44,037 nt of DNA from 2-01-FULL-41-14 sp046317875 (GTDB taxonomy: Bacteria; Pseudomonadota; Alphaproteobacteria; UBA7879; UBA5542). The notes below the pieces were generated by a model. That model saw nothing but the letters and a program-made list of their open reading frames with translations. It had not been told where the DNA came from and searched no databases. This document shows, in pieces, positions 17,552-26,676 of the stretch; the stretch's first letter is position 1, and every line of letters starts with the position of its first letter. Made by a program: the position numbers and the translations under genes. The stretch covers positions 1 through 44,037 of the forward strand of contig JBKCVN010000009.1 in NCBI GenBank assembly GCA_046317875.1, given 5' to 3'.

Positions 17552-20500
17552 ATGAAGATAGCGCGCAGGTTTACAGTCAAGGGTCAATCACCTTACGAAA
17601 CCATCAATTTTAGAAAAACATCCTGTGAAATTCGCAACCCAGATGGAACTGTTGTATTTAAATTAGAAGATGTAATGGTACCCGAAACTTGGTCCCAAGT
17701 GGCGTCGGATGTTTTGGCTCAGAAGTATTTCAGGAAAGCTGGGGTGCCTGCGCATCTGAAGAAAATTTCAGAAAAAGGTGTGCCTGAATGGTTATCTCGC
17801 TCGGAAGCCGATACGGATGCGCTATCCTCTTTGCCTAAGGACGAACAATATGGATCGGAAAAATCAGCCACGCAAGTGTTCGACCGTCTAGCAGGCACCT
17901 GGACTTACTGGGGATGGAAAAGTAATTATTTTTCCAGTGAGGAAGATGCCCAAGCTTATTACGATGAAATGCGCTATATGTTGTGCCAACAATTTGCGGC
18001 CCCCAACTCTCCCCAATGGTTTAACACAGGTTTGCACTGGGCATATGGTATCAACGGGCCCGCACAGGGGCATTCTTTCGTGGACCCCGTAACAGGTGCA
18101 GTGAAACTTTCCACCAGCGCTTATGAGCGACCCCAGCCCCATGCCTGCTTTATCCAAAGCATATCCGATGACTTGGTAAATGAAGGCGGCATCATGGATT
18201 TGTGGGTTCGGGAAGCCCGCCTTTTTAAGTATGGATCGGGCACGGGCACTAACTTCTCGTCCTTGCGAGGCAATGGTGAAAACCTTTCCGGTGGGGGCAA
18301 ATCTTCCGGTATGATGAGCTTTTTGAAAATTGGGGATCGCGCCGCAGGGGCGATTAAGTCAGGAGGCACCACTCGCCGTGCTGCGAAAATGGTGACAGTG
18401 AACGTGGATCACCCCGATATCGAGGCCTATATTGATTGGAAAGTCATCGAAGAACAAAAAGTTCTGGCGCTGGTGACGGGGTCAAAACTTGGGAAAAAGC
18501 ATCTGAATGCCATTCTAAAAGCCTGCTATGCCTTGGATGCAGATACAGCCGAAGTGGACCCTCATAAAAATGAAGAATTAAAGAAGGCCATTAGGGAAGC
18601 CCGGAAATCAGCTATACCTGATAACTATATCCAACGCATTTTGCAATTGGCGGCCCAAGGTGAGAAAACTATCGATTTCAGGGAATATGATACGGATTGG
18701 GATTCGGAAGCCTATTCAACTGTGTCGGGTCAGAATTCGAATAACTCGGTTCGGGTAACCAATGAATTCCTACACAAAGTTCTGAAAAATGAAGACTGGA
18801 ACTTGATTCGTCGCATCGATGGGGGCGTTTATAAAACCCTGAAAGCGGGCGACCTATGGAATAAAATTTCTTATGCCGCATGGGCCTCGGCTGATCCTGG
18901 CATTCAATATGATACCACCATTAATGAATGGCATACGTGCCCCAATCATGGCCGGATTAACGCATCGAACCCTTGTTCGGAATATATGTTCTTGGACGAT
19001 ACGGCCTGTAACTTGGCCTCATTAAACCTGATGAAGTTCCATACATCGCAGGATGGGGAACGAGGATTTGATTTAGAAGGCTATACCCACGCTTTGCGCT
19101 TGTGGACGATCGCTTTGGATATCGCGGTTGAGATGTCTCAGCTGCCTTCTAAGGAAATCGCCTTGGGTACATATAAATACAGAACCTTGGGTCTGGGGTA
19201 TGCAAACATAGGTGGTCTATTGATGACCTATGGTATTCCGTATGATAGCGACGAGGCCCGTGCCCTGACGGGTGCCCTTTCTGCCATTATGACAGGTGTG
19301 GCTTATGCCACCTCCGCCGAGATGGCCAAGGAGCATGGCCCCTTCCCCGGATATCAAGACAACAAAGAGCCTATGCTGCGTGTCATGCGTAACCACCGCC
19401 GCGCTGCCTATGGGGAAAAGAAAGGCTACGAAAATCTGGAAATCACTCCCGTTGGCCTTGATCATAGCAACTGTCCTTTCCCAGAATTGGTGCATGAAGC
19501 CCAGTCTGTGTGGAATGACGTTCTAAGCTTGGGTGAAAAACATGGGTTCCGAAATGCCCAAACCACTGTGATTGCGCCCACTGGTACCATTGGGTTGGTG
19601 ATGGATTGTGATACTACGGGAATCGAACCTGACTTTGCCTTGGTGAAGTTTAAAAAACTGGCTGGTGGTGGATACTTTAAAATTATTAACCAGATGGTTC
19701 CCCGGGCCTTAGAAACTTTGGGATATTCACAGTCAGAGATCGCTGAGATAGTCTCTTATGCGGTGGGCCATGGCACCCTTCCCAAGGAAGGGGGAATAAC
19801 CTTTGAGGCCCTGAAATCAAAAGGGTTTGGGGAACCCCAATTAAAGGCCCTAGAGGGTGCCCTTAAAAGTGCGTTCGATATTAAATTTGCCTTTAATAAA
19901 TGGACATTTGGGGAAGATTTTTGCACAAAAACCCTTCATTTCACCCAGGAACAATTAAATGATCCTGCCTTTAATATGTTGACGGCCCTTGGATTCAGCC
20001 CCACTCATATCGAAGAAGCCAACTCATACTGTTGTGGAACCATGACACTCGAGGGAGCCCCCGGATTGAAAAGCGAGCACTTGCCCGTTTTCGATTGTGC
20101 AAACCCCTGTGGACGAATTGGTAAACGGTTTTTATCCAGCGAAAGCCATATTCGCATGATGGCGGCGGCCCAACCCTTTATTTCAGGGGCCATTTCTAAA
20201 ACCATCAACATGCCGAACAACGCAACTATAGAGGACTGCAAAAAAGCATATCTTTTATCATGGGAATTGGGATTGAAAGCCAATGCTTTGTATCGAGATG
20301 GATCAAAGCTATCTCAACCCCTGAATTCAACCAGCTTTGTGGAAGAGGACGAGGACGCCACAGATGTGGTGGAAGAACTTGTGTCTCTTCCCAAAACAAC
20401 TCAAACCACGAAGATTGTGGAAAGATTGGTGGAAAAAATCGTTCACCGGGCAGAACGTCGCCCCCTTCCCGCCCGCCGGAAAGGGTATACTCAAAAGGCC

Positions 20501-21214
20501 ACAGTGGGTGGGCACAAAGTGTTTATCCGAACGGGTGAATTTGAAGATGGTCGATTGGGAGAAATCTTTATCGACATGCACAAAGAGGGCGCTGGGTTCC
20601 GCAGTCTTATGAATAACTTTGCGATCGCCATCTCCCTAGGCCTTCAATATGGCGTTCCTTTGGAAGAATTTGTGGAAGCGTATACTTTCACACGTTTCGA
20701 GCCTGCGGGCATGGTGATGGGCAACGAAGCCATTAAGATGGCTACCTCCATTACGGACTATATCTTCCGCGAATTGGCGATTTCTTATCTGGGTCGTACG
20801 GATTTGGCCCATGTGGATATCAGCGACTTCATGCCAGATAGCCTGGGCACCACAGGATCGGTTTTGGGCGATAAGAAATCAACCAAAGACCAGTTGCAAA
20901 AAATTGCAAGTAACGGATACATACGAAAAAATATTTATGTTCTGAATGGTCAAATGCTGGAAGAAACGGTGAAAGAAGAACAAGTCTTAGAAACAGTTTC
21001 TATGGCGGTTGGGGTTGAAGCGTCCTCTTCTGTGCTAAACTCCCTATCCACATCCGCGCTGGCGATTACGGGGGGACGGTCAGAAAAAGTACGTGAAGCC
21101 AAAATGAAGGGCTTCGAAGGAGATTCTTGCAAAGAATGCGGGAACTTTACTCTGGTGCGCAATGGCACGTGTATGAAATGCAATACATGTGGCAGCACCA
21201 GCGGTTGTTCTTGA
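17552..21214 (+). CDS. nrdJ: Vitamin B12-dependent (class II) ribonucleotide reductase
   Basis: About 1220 residues long from ATG 17552, this enzyme makes deoxyribonucleotides using adenosylcobalamin, with or without oxygen. The core has the catalytic NPCSE (about 473-477) followed by DDTACNLASLNL, the substrate-binding APTGTIGLVMDCDTTGIEPD (about 673 on) and the early HACFIQSI cysteine segment. The C-terminus carries CKECGNFTLVRNGTCMKCNTCG, a zinc-ribbon-like and redox-active cysteine tail typical of the long NrdJ form. The GTG at 17534 opens the frame earlier, but GGAG at 17541-17544 points to ATG 17552. No NrdAB genes are in the window. A terminator follows. Confidence 0.96.
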   Translation: MKIARRFTVKGQSPYETINFRKTSCEIRNPDGTVVFKLEDVMVPETWSQVASDVLAQKYFRKAGVPAHLKKISEKGVPEWLSRSEADTDALSSLPKDEQYGSEKSATQVFDRLAGTWTYWGWKSNYFSSEEDAQAYYDEMRYMLCQQFAAPNSPQWFNTGLHWAYGINGPAQGHSFVDPVTGAVKLSTSAYERPQPHACFIQSISDDLVNEGGIMDLWVREARLFKYGSGTGTNFSSLRGNGENLSGGGKSSGMMSFLKIGDRAAGAIKSGGTTRRAAKMVTVNVDHPDIEAYIDWKVIEEQKVLALVTGSKLGKKHLNAILKACYALDADTAEVDPHKNEELKKAIREARKSAIPDNYIQRILQLAAQGEKTIDFREYDTDWDSEAYSTVSGQNSNNSVRVTNEFLHKVLKNEDWNLIRRIDGGVYKTLKAGDLWNKISYAAWASADPGIQYDTTINEWHTCPNHGRINASNPCSEYMFLDDTACNLASLNLMKFHTSQDGERGFDLEGYTHALRLWTIALDIAVEMSQLPSKEIALGTYKYRTLGLGYANIGGLLMTYGIPYDSDEARALTGALSAIMTGVAYATSAEMAKEHGPFPGYQDNKEPMLRVMRNHRRAAYGEKKGYENLEITPVGLDHSNCPFPELVHEAQSVWNDVLSLGEKHGFRNAQTTVIAPTGTIGLVMDCDTTGIEPDFALVKFKKLAGGGYFKIINQMVPRALETLGYSQSEIAEIVSYAVGHGTLPKEGGITFEALKSKGFGEPQLKALEGALKSAFDIKFAFNKWTFGEDFCTKTLHFTQEQLNDPAFNMLTALGFSPTHIEEANSYCCGTMTLEGAPGLKSEHLPVFDCANPCGRIGKRFLSSESHIRMMAAAQPFISGAISKTINMPNNATIEDCKKAYLLSWELGLKANALYRDGSKLSQPLNSTSFVEEDEDATDVVEELVSLPKTTQTTKIVERLVEKIVHRAERRPLPARRKGYTQKATVGGHKVFIRTGEFEDGRLGEIFIDMHKEGAGFRSLMNNFAIAISLGLQYGVPLEEFVEAYTFTRFEPAGMVMGNEAIKMATSITDYIFRELAISYLGRTDLAHVDISDFMPDSLGTTGSVLGDKKSTKDQLQKIASNGYIRKNIYVLNGQMLEETVKEEQVLETVSMAVGVEASSSVLNSLSTSALAITGGRSEKVREAKMKGFEGDSCKECGNFTLVRNGTCMKCNTCGSTSGCS

Positions 21215-21238
21215 TCTCTTTCTCAGCACATACAAAGG

Positions 21239-21261
21239 GCCCCCTTTTTGGGGGCTTTTTT
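21239..21261 (+). terminator. Rho-independent terminator after nrdJ
   Basis: GCCCCC (21239-21244) pairs with GGGGGC (21250-21255) around a five-T loop and is followed by six T. The stop of nrdJ is 24 bases upstream. The stem is the same as that of the terminator after the next gene. Confidence 0.9.
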
Positions 21262-21280
21262 ATTCTGTGTGCTAAAACCC

Positions 21281-21309
21281 TTGATTGTTTTTAATATCCA
21301 TATGATACT
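21281..21309 (+). promoter_or_regulatory. Possible promoter of the papain-like protease gene
   Basis: TTGATT (21281-21286) and GATACT (21304-21309) have 17-base spacing, 20 bases after the nrdJ terminator and 34 bases before the ATG. Together with the flanking terminators it would make the protease gene its own transcription unit. Confidence 0.5.
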
Positions 21310-21343
21310 TAAAAAATAAACCATATAAATCAGGGAGTATCAC

Positions 21344-22315
21344 ATGTTTAAATTTGTATTTCTTTTTTTTCTTTCAGCACTTTCCCTGCAAGGATTTTGC
21401 GCAAGCGAAGAAATGGGTGCTGAACCCTCCCCCTCTTATGCTATGGGGTTATTGCGGTCCCCCCCGGAAGCAGCACAACTGTTAAAGGCCTATGATATAG
21501 TGCCTGAGCCAGATTATAAGCTACCTACAAAATGCTCTTTAAACTATTTACTTGAAGATTTGCCTATTTATGATCAGGGCTCCTTGGGAGCTTGCACGGC
21601 TCATGCTATTTCTACTGCCCTATGGGGTCGTATGAAATATTTAGAGCAAATCCCTTTCAAAGTTTCGCGTTTATTTACTTACTATAACTCGCGTTTAGAA
21701 ATGGGGGATTCGTATCTTCCGGAAGACTCGGGTGCTACTTTTTATCATGTTTTCCAATCATTAAAAACCTATGGGTTTTGTAATGAAGAATTATGGGAGT
21801 ATGATATTCATAAATTTACAGAAAAACCGTCTGTGCGGGCTTATGAAGCGGCAAAAGAACATAAAGTCATGGACGAGTTATCCATAGCATGGGTGGGTCC
21901 TGATCTTAATAAAATAAAGCTTTCTATAGAGAATGGATGTCCCGTAGTGTTTGGAGAGAATATTTCTTCGGCATGGATTAACGTCGGAAAGGAAGGAATT
22001 ATCCCTTCCCCTAGAAGAAAAGACCGTTCCTTAGGGGGGCATGCTATGGTTATTACCGCCTATGATGATGAAGATTGGACATTAACCATTAGAAATTCAT
22101 GGGGAGAAGAATGGGGGAATAAGGGAACAGTAAAAATATCACAAGATGAGGTCGCCTTTTTTACTGAAGCATGGGCGCCACATAATATTTCAAATGGTGC
22201 AGAACGTGCTCCATTACTAAATGGTATGAAACTGGTTCTCTCTACCTCAACCATTCCTCAAGATGACACTGATGTGGAAGACTTGTCTGAAGAGTTGTCA
22301 GGATCGGGATTGTAA
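21344..22315 (+). CDS. Secreted papain-like (C1 family) cysteine protease
   Basis: This 323-residue protein has a Sec signal peptide (hydrophobic 3-18, likely cleavage after FCA at 20). The mature part carries the C1 peptidase motifs in order: the oxyanion glutamine Q78 and catalytic cysteine C84 in YDQGSLGACTAHAIS, the histidine H233 in GGHAMVITAYDD, and the asparagine N251 in IRNSWGEEWG. C1 peptidases are common in eukaryotes and in host-associated bacteria. The catalytic cysteine motif is ACTAHA rather than the SCWAF of plant papain, as in several bacterial members. There is no long pro-region beyond about 50 residues. A ribosome site AGGGAG precedes ATG 21344. Whether it is released to the host or acts in the periplasm is not known. 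Confidence 0.88.
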   Translation: MFKFVFLFFLSALSLQGFCASEEMGAEPSPSYAMGLLRSPPEAAQLLKAYDIVPEPDYKLPTKCSLNYLLEDLPIYDQGSLGACTAHAISTALWGRMKYLEQIPFKVSRLFTYYNSRLEMGDSYLPEDSGATFYHVFQSLKTYGFCNEELWEYDIHKFTEKPSVRAYEAAKEHKVMDELSIAWVGPDLNKIKLSIENGCPVVFGENISSAWINVGKEGIIPSPRRKDRSLGGHAMVITAYDDEDWTLTIRNSWGEEWGNKGTVKISQDEVAFFTEAWAPHNISNGAERAPLLNGMKLVLSTSTIPQDDTDVEDLSEELSGSGL

Positions 22316-22336
22316 ATTAACTGTTCACTTTTAAAG

Positions 22337-22360
22337 GCCCCCTTCTTGGGGGCTTTTTTT
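22337..22360 (+). terminator. Rho-independent terminator after the papain-like protease gene
   Basis: GCCCCC (22337-22342) pairs with GGGGGC (22348-22353) around TTCTT and is followed by seven T, 21 bases after the stop. It is nearly identical to the hairpin after nrdJ. Confidence 0.9.
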
Positions 22361-22463
22361 ATGATTTTCGAAGTATCAGAATTGCTTAAGAAAACTGCAT
22401 TTTCAATAATGCCCAAAATCTTAGGGAGAGTGCAACTCGTTTTGTGTTGAAAGAAGGCTCAAA

Positions 22464-22481
22464 GTGCCTTATCTAAGGCAT
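22464..22481 (-). terminator. Weak hairpin downstream of fabH
   Basis: TGCCTT and AAGGCA pair around a four-base loop, 18 bases beyond the fabH stop on the minus strand. Only a short T run follows, so termination is uncertain. Confidence 0.35.
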
Positions 22482-22498
22482 CACACAAGATTAAATTA

Positions 22499-23458
22499 TT
22501 ACCACCGAATCAAGGCAGATCCCCAGCTAAGCCCTGCCCCCAGAGCATCTGTTAAGACCAAATCGCCTCTTTTAATCTTGCCCTCTTGCACAGCATGGTC
22601 AAGGGCCAAGGGAATGGATGCGGCTGAGGTATTGGCATGATCCCGAACGGTTTTAATCACTTTGTGTTCAGGGAAATTTAAACGAGTGGCCACCGCATCG
22701 ATAATTCGTTCGTTGGCTTGGTGGGGCACAAACCAATCCACTTCTTCGGCTGAAATATGGTTGGCTTCCAGAGCCTCGGTCATGGCTTGGGCTAGCTTCA
22801 CGACAGCATGCTTGAATACATCGCGGCCTTCCATGAAGACTTTCCCGACGTGCTCAGAGGTGGCAGCCCCCCCAGTCGTATATAAAATATCACACAGGCT
22901 ACCGTCCGAGTGTAAGTGTGTACTAAGAATACCTTGGGTAAGGTCGGTTGTTTGCTCTACCACCACAGCCCCTGCCCCATCTCCGAACAGAACGGCGGTC
23001 CCCCGGTCTGACCAATCCAGAATGCGGGTCATTTTCTCAGCGCCGATTACCAACCCTCGCTGGGATTGACCAGTGCGAATAAAATTGTTTCCAATAGATA
23101 AGGCATATACAAAGCCACTGCAAACGGCTTGGATATCAAACGCAAAGGCATTTTTGCAGCCTAATCCCTCTTGAATGCGAACAGCCGTGGCCGGGAAAGT
23201 TAAATCGGGGGTGGTTGTTGCACAAATCACAAAATCAATGTCAGAGGGGCTTAGTTTGGCATTATCCAATGCTTTTTCTGCAGCTTTAATTCCCATGTGG
23301 GAAGTGTATTCATTTTCAGATGCCACATGGCGTTGATGGATGCCCGTGCGTTGCTGGATCCAATCATGGGAAGTATCCATGATTTTTTCGAGATCATAAT
23401 TCGTTAGAATTTTTTCGGGTAGATAAGAGCCCGTTCCCTTAATACGTGCGTGATACAT
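22499..23458 (-). CDS. fabH: Beta-ketoacyl-ACP synthase III (FabH)
   Basis: From ATG 23458 this is a 319-residue condensing enzyme that joins acetyl-CoA and malonyl-ACP to start fatty acid synthesis. The catalytic triad is present: C113 in DIQAVCSGFVYAL, H246 in VPHQANERII, and N276 in DHANTSAASIP. The glycine-rich GAGLSWGSALIRW closes the protein as usual. A TTG five codons upstream could open the frame, but the GAGGAAAAG ribosome site lies between it and ATG 23458. It follows plsX by 28 bases in the conserved rpmF-plsX-fabH order. ihfA, which often follows in relatives, is missing here. Confidence 0.97.
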   Translation of the reverse strand: MYHARIKGTGSYLPEKILTNYDLEKIMDTSHDWIQQRTGIHQRHVASENEYTSHMGIKAAEKALDNAKLSPSDIDFVICATTTPDLTFPATAVRIQEGLGCKNAFAFDIQAVCSGFVYALSIGNNFIRTGQSQRGLVIGAEKMTRILDWSDRGTAVLFGDGAGAVVVEQTTDLTQGILSTHLHSDGSLCDILYTTGGAATSEHVGKVFMEGRDVFKHAVVKLAQAMTEALEANHISAEEVDWFVPHQANERIIDAVATRLNFPEHKVIKTVRDHANTSAASIPLALDHAVQEGKIKRGDLVLTDALGAGLSWGSALIRW

Positions 23459-23486
23459 CTCTTTTCCTCGCAAGGCCCGAAAGGCG

Positions 23487-24521
23487 TTACTTTAATTCTT
23501 TTTGAAGTCGTTCTAAATTCTTTTCAATTTTTTTATTTAAATTATGAGACGCAAATTGTGCCGCGCAATGGATAGCATTGGCAAAAGCGACAGCATCGGC
23601 CCCGCCGTGGCTTTTAATAGCAACGCCTTTCAAGCCAATCAGCATGGCCCCATTATATTTTTTGGGATTGATCTTGGCCGCCATTCTTTTGAGGGCAAAC
23701 ATGGAAAGAAGGTAGCCTACTTTGGCAAAGATAGAAGATTTGAAGACATCTTTTAGGATGGTCATGATAAAGTGAATGACGCCTTCGATGGTTTTCAGGG
23801 CTACGTTACCGGTAAAACCATCGGTTACCACCACATCAACGGTTCCCTTCATAATATCGTTACCTTCTACGAACCCATGAAAATTAAAGGTTTTTTTGGC
23901 TTGTTTTAGCATCTTTGCGGTATTTTGAAGAACATCGTTTCCTTTTTGCTCTTCTTCACCCACATTTAAAAGACCAATCGAGGGGTTTTTAGCTCCCAAC
24001 ACTTCTTGGGCATATACTTTGCCCATCACCGCGAACTGGGTCAGCTGATGTTCATCGCATACAATGTTGGCCCCCAGGTCTAGCATTACGCAGGGTTTTG
24101 TTATGGTTGGGAAAAAACCCACGATCGCGGGTCGATCGATGCCATCAATCATCTTTAGAAAGATCTTGGCCATGGCCATATAGGCGCCCGTGTTTCCTGC
24201 AGAGACCACACCTTGAGACATTCCTTTGGCAGCGGCGTTAATAGCCAATCGCATGCTAGAGTTACGCCCTTGGCGCAGGGCTACAGAAGGCTTGTCGTCG
24301 CTTTTAATATATTCAGATGTATGAAAAAGCTGAGCCGCTTTTTCTAAGCTTGGGTGACTCTTCAAAAGAGGAAGGATTTTTCTTTCGTCTCCATATACCA
24401 AGAAACGAAGATTGGAATTTTCTTTTAAGGCAAGCGCTGCACCCTCAACAACCATGCGAGGGGCTTTATCGCCCCCCATTGCATCTAAAGAGAGAAGAAT
24501 ATGTTTGGACGACTGGGTCAC
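23487..24521 (-). CDS. plsX: Phosphate acyltransferase PlsX
   Basis: This 344-residue enzyme converts acyl-ACP to acyl-phosphate for the PlsX/PlsY route to lysophosphatidic acid. It begins ILLSLDAMGGDKAP, the family hallmark, and has VVSAGNTGAYMAMA, CVMLDLGANIVCDEHQLTQFAVMG, and VVTDGFTGNVALKTIEG. The start is GTG (24519-24521), three bases after the rpmF stop, so translation is probably coupled to rpmF. Membrane association is peripheral. Confidence 0.96.
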   Translation of the reverse strand: MTQSSKHILLSLDAMGGDKAPRMVVEGAALALKENSNLRFLVYGDERKILPLLKSHPSLEKAAQLFHTSEYIKSDDKPSVALRQGRNSSMRLAINAAAKGMSQGVVSAGNTGAYMAMAKIFLKMIDGIDRPAIVGFFPTITKPCVMLDLGANIVCDEHQLTQFAVMGKVYAQEVLGAKNPSIGLLNVGEEEQKGNDVLQNTAKMLKQAKKTFNFHGFVEGNDIMKGTVDVVVTDGFTGNVALKTIEGVIHFIMTILKDVFKSSIFAKVGYLLSMFALKRMAAKINPKKYNGAMLIGLKGVAIKSHGGADAVAFANAIHCAAQFASHNLNKKIEKNLERLQKELK

Positions 24522-24524
24522 GTC

Positions 24525-24737
24525 TTATTCTTTGCTTGCTTCCTCTGAATCTTCTGCCACGGGACTTTGCTCGATAATTTGCTTAGTTCCATAGTGACCG
24601 CAAGCAGAACAAATGTGATGAGGACGGATTGTCTCTCCACAGTTTTGACATTCGGTATGAGAAACAGTTTTTAGAAAATCATGAGCCCGGCGTTGATTGC
24701 GACGAGATGAGGAGGTTTTCTTCTTGGGAACTGCCAT
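24525..24737 (-). CDS. rpmF: 50S ribosomal protein L32
   Basis: From ATG 24737 this is a 70-residue protein starting MAVPKKKTSSSRRNQRRAHD, which is typical of L32, followed by CQNCGETIRPHHICSACGHY with two CxxC pairs for zinc. AGGA lies 9 bases upstream of the ATG and the protein matches the family only from here, so the longer open frame is not used. The C-terminus is extended by about 15 acidic residues (EDSEEASKE) compared with short forms. It heads the rpmF-plsX-fabH operon and is divergent from the ABC exporter gene. Confidence 0.95.
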   Translation of the reverse strand: MAVPKKKTSSSRRNQRRAHDFLKTVSHTECQNCGETIRPHHICSACGHYGTKQIIEQSPVAEDSEEASKE

Positions 24738-24909
24738 TTCTTTTTCCTTACTTAAAAAACTTATAAGTATTCTGGATACACTACTTTTTCTTGAAAAGCA
24801 AGGGACTAGAACCACCCTGCCATGTGATTCTATTCGGCCCATCCAAAGCAATAAAATTATTCAAAAAACACAGTTTATTATGATAGAATTATTTACAGGG
24901 AGAAAAATA

Positions 24910-26676
24910 ATGACAGAAATACCAAAAACACTTCGTTCTTTTTTAATTCATTTTTTAACCCCCTATCGATTTTCTATAATTACAGTTTTGTGTTTGGGTG
25001 TGTTTTGGGCCATAGAAACCTCGCTCACCCCTTATTTAATGAAAGAAATTATTGACCGCGCAACCCAGGCGAAACAAGGCGCTGATCCCATATGGAAAGC
25101 CCTGTGGCCCTTTGCCTTGGGGTATTTGTCTTTAACAGGATTTAATAGTGTTAGCTTTCGATTACGAGAATGGTTGCTATTAAAAACCATCCCTGCCCTG
25201 CGCAAAGATATCTGGAGCTTTCTTTATAATTATGTCATGGCCCATTCTTATCACTTTTTTCAAAAGAATTTCTCGGGATCCGTGGCCACGAAAATTTCCG
25301 ACATTACCCGTAGTGTTGATGAATTTTTAACGAATGTTGTGGAAACATTTTTAACTAAGATTCTGTCGATTATCATCGCCTTTGTTTCCATGTATTGGGT
25401 GAATCCTATTTTTGCGATGGTTTTATTGGGATGGTGTGTGATTTTCTTGATAGGATCTCGATGGGGGTCAAGAAAAGCACACAAATTAGCAAAAGCCTAT
25501 TCTGAAGATTTAAGCTTGATGATGGGCAGAACAGTGGATGCCATCATTAATAACATGAACATTCGTTTGTTCTCACGTCAGACCCAAGAACTGCGGAATT
25601 TACAAAAATATTTGTCCACAAATGCAGCCAAAGATCAAAAATTGCAAAAATATCTTATTCGACTGCGTATTTTCCAAGATATTACATTAATTGGTTTTTT
25701 ATCGGTCATGATGTCTCTTCTGGTTTATTTCTTTAATGAGGACAGAGTATCTATTGGAGATTTTGCCTTTATTCTAACTCTTTCAATTGCCATTATTAAT
25801 GGCACTTGGTTATTGGCCAGCGAGCTGATGAAACTTCCTGAAATTGTGGGACGTTTTTCCCAGGCCTTGTCTACTTTGTCAGTCTCGCACGAAGTTCAAG
25901 ATATTGAAAATGCAGGGAAACTTCAGGTAAAAAAAGGTAAAATCGAATTTAAGAAGGTTGATTTTTGCTATGAACCCTCGCAACCAGTTTTTGAAAAATT
26001 GACCCTCACCATACACCCAGGTGAAAAAGTGGGCCTTGTGGGGCCCTCGGGCAGCGGCAAAAGCACCTTGGTCAGCTTAATCCTTCGCTATCATGACATC
26101 CAAGGCGGGGATGTTTTGATTGATGATCAGGATATATCTAAAGTCACCCAATCTTCGTTACGTCAAAGTATTTCCGTGATTCCACAAGACGTATCCTTAT
26201 TTCACCGCACCATTTTTGATAATATCAAGTACGGAAATCCCCATGCCACCGAGCATGAAGTGATCCAGGCTGCCAAAAAAGCTAATGCCCATGAGTTTAT
26301 CCAAAAACTGGAAAAGGGGTATAAGACAATTGCAGAAGAACGGGGCAGCAATCTTTCAGGGGGGCAACGCCAACGAATTGCCATAGCGCGGGCCATTTTA
26401 AAGAATGCCCCTATTCTGATTTTGGATGAGGCAACGTCAGCCCTAGATCCCGTAACGGAACGCGAAATTCAATCTGTTCTGGATAAAATTATGGGCAGAA
26501 AAACATGTATTGTAATTGCTCACCGTCTTTCCACCTTGATTGATATGGATCGTATTATTGTATTCGATGGGGGCAAAATCATTGAAGAAGGAACTCACAA
26601 GTCTCTTTTACGAAAAAAAGGTCATTATTCCTATCTATGGGGTGTTCAAACGGGTAAGATTGACCTTAAAAGTTAA
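24910..26676 (+). CDS. ABC exporter, fused membrane and ATPase domains
   Basis: The protein is 588 residues from ATG 24910. The N-terminal half holds six predicted membrane helices (ABC transporter type 1 domain, about 15-315), and the C-terminal half is the nucleotide-binding domain: Walker A GLVGPSGSGKSTLV, Q-loop VIPQDVSLFH, signature LSGGQRQRIAIARAI, Walker B ILILDEATSAL and the H-loop IAHRLST. A GGGAGA site 8 bases upstream sets the start, and the in-frame upstream codons run back through rpmF and are not coding. It resembles MsbA/HlyB-type half transporters that form homodimers. The substrate is unknown. The 3' end overlaps the convergent mipZ by 11 bases. Confidence 0.93.
   Translation: MTEIPKTLRSFLIHFLTPYRFSIITVLCLGVFWAIETSLTPYLMKEIIDRATQAKQGADPIWKALWPFALGYLSLTGFNSVSFRLREWLLLKTIPALRKDIWSFLYNYVMAHSYHFFQKNFSGSVATKISDITRSVDEFLTNVVETFLTKILSIIIAFVSMYWVNPIFAMVLLGWCVIFLIGSRWGSRKAHKLAKAYSEDLSLMMGRTVDAIINNMNIRLFSRQTQELRNLQKYLSTNAAKDQKLQKYLIRLRIFQDITLIGFLSVMMSLLVYFFNEDRVSIGDFAFILTLSIAIINGTWLLASELMKLPEIVGRFSQALSTLSVSHEVQDIENAGKLQVKKGKIEFKKVDFCYEPSQPVFEKLTLTIHPGEKVGLVGPSGSGKSTLVSLILRYHDIQGGDVLIDDQDISKVTQSSLRQSISVIPQDVSLFHRTIFDNIKYGNPHATEHEVIQAAKKANAHEFIQKLEKGYKTIAEERGSNLSGGQRQRIAIARAILKNAPILILDEATSALDPVTEREIQSVLDKIMGRKTCIVIAHRLSTLIDMDRIIVFDGGKIIEEGTHKSLLRKKGHYSYLWGVQTGKIDLKS

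Noticed and set aside
24738..24851. N-terminal extension of ribosomal protein L32
   Set aside because: The family start MAVPKKK with its own AGGA site is at 24737, and the extension has no similarity.
24697..24909. N-terminal extension of the ABC exporter
   Set aside because: It is antisense to rpmF and its promoter region, lacks exporter homology, and GGGAGA marks ATG 24910.
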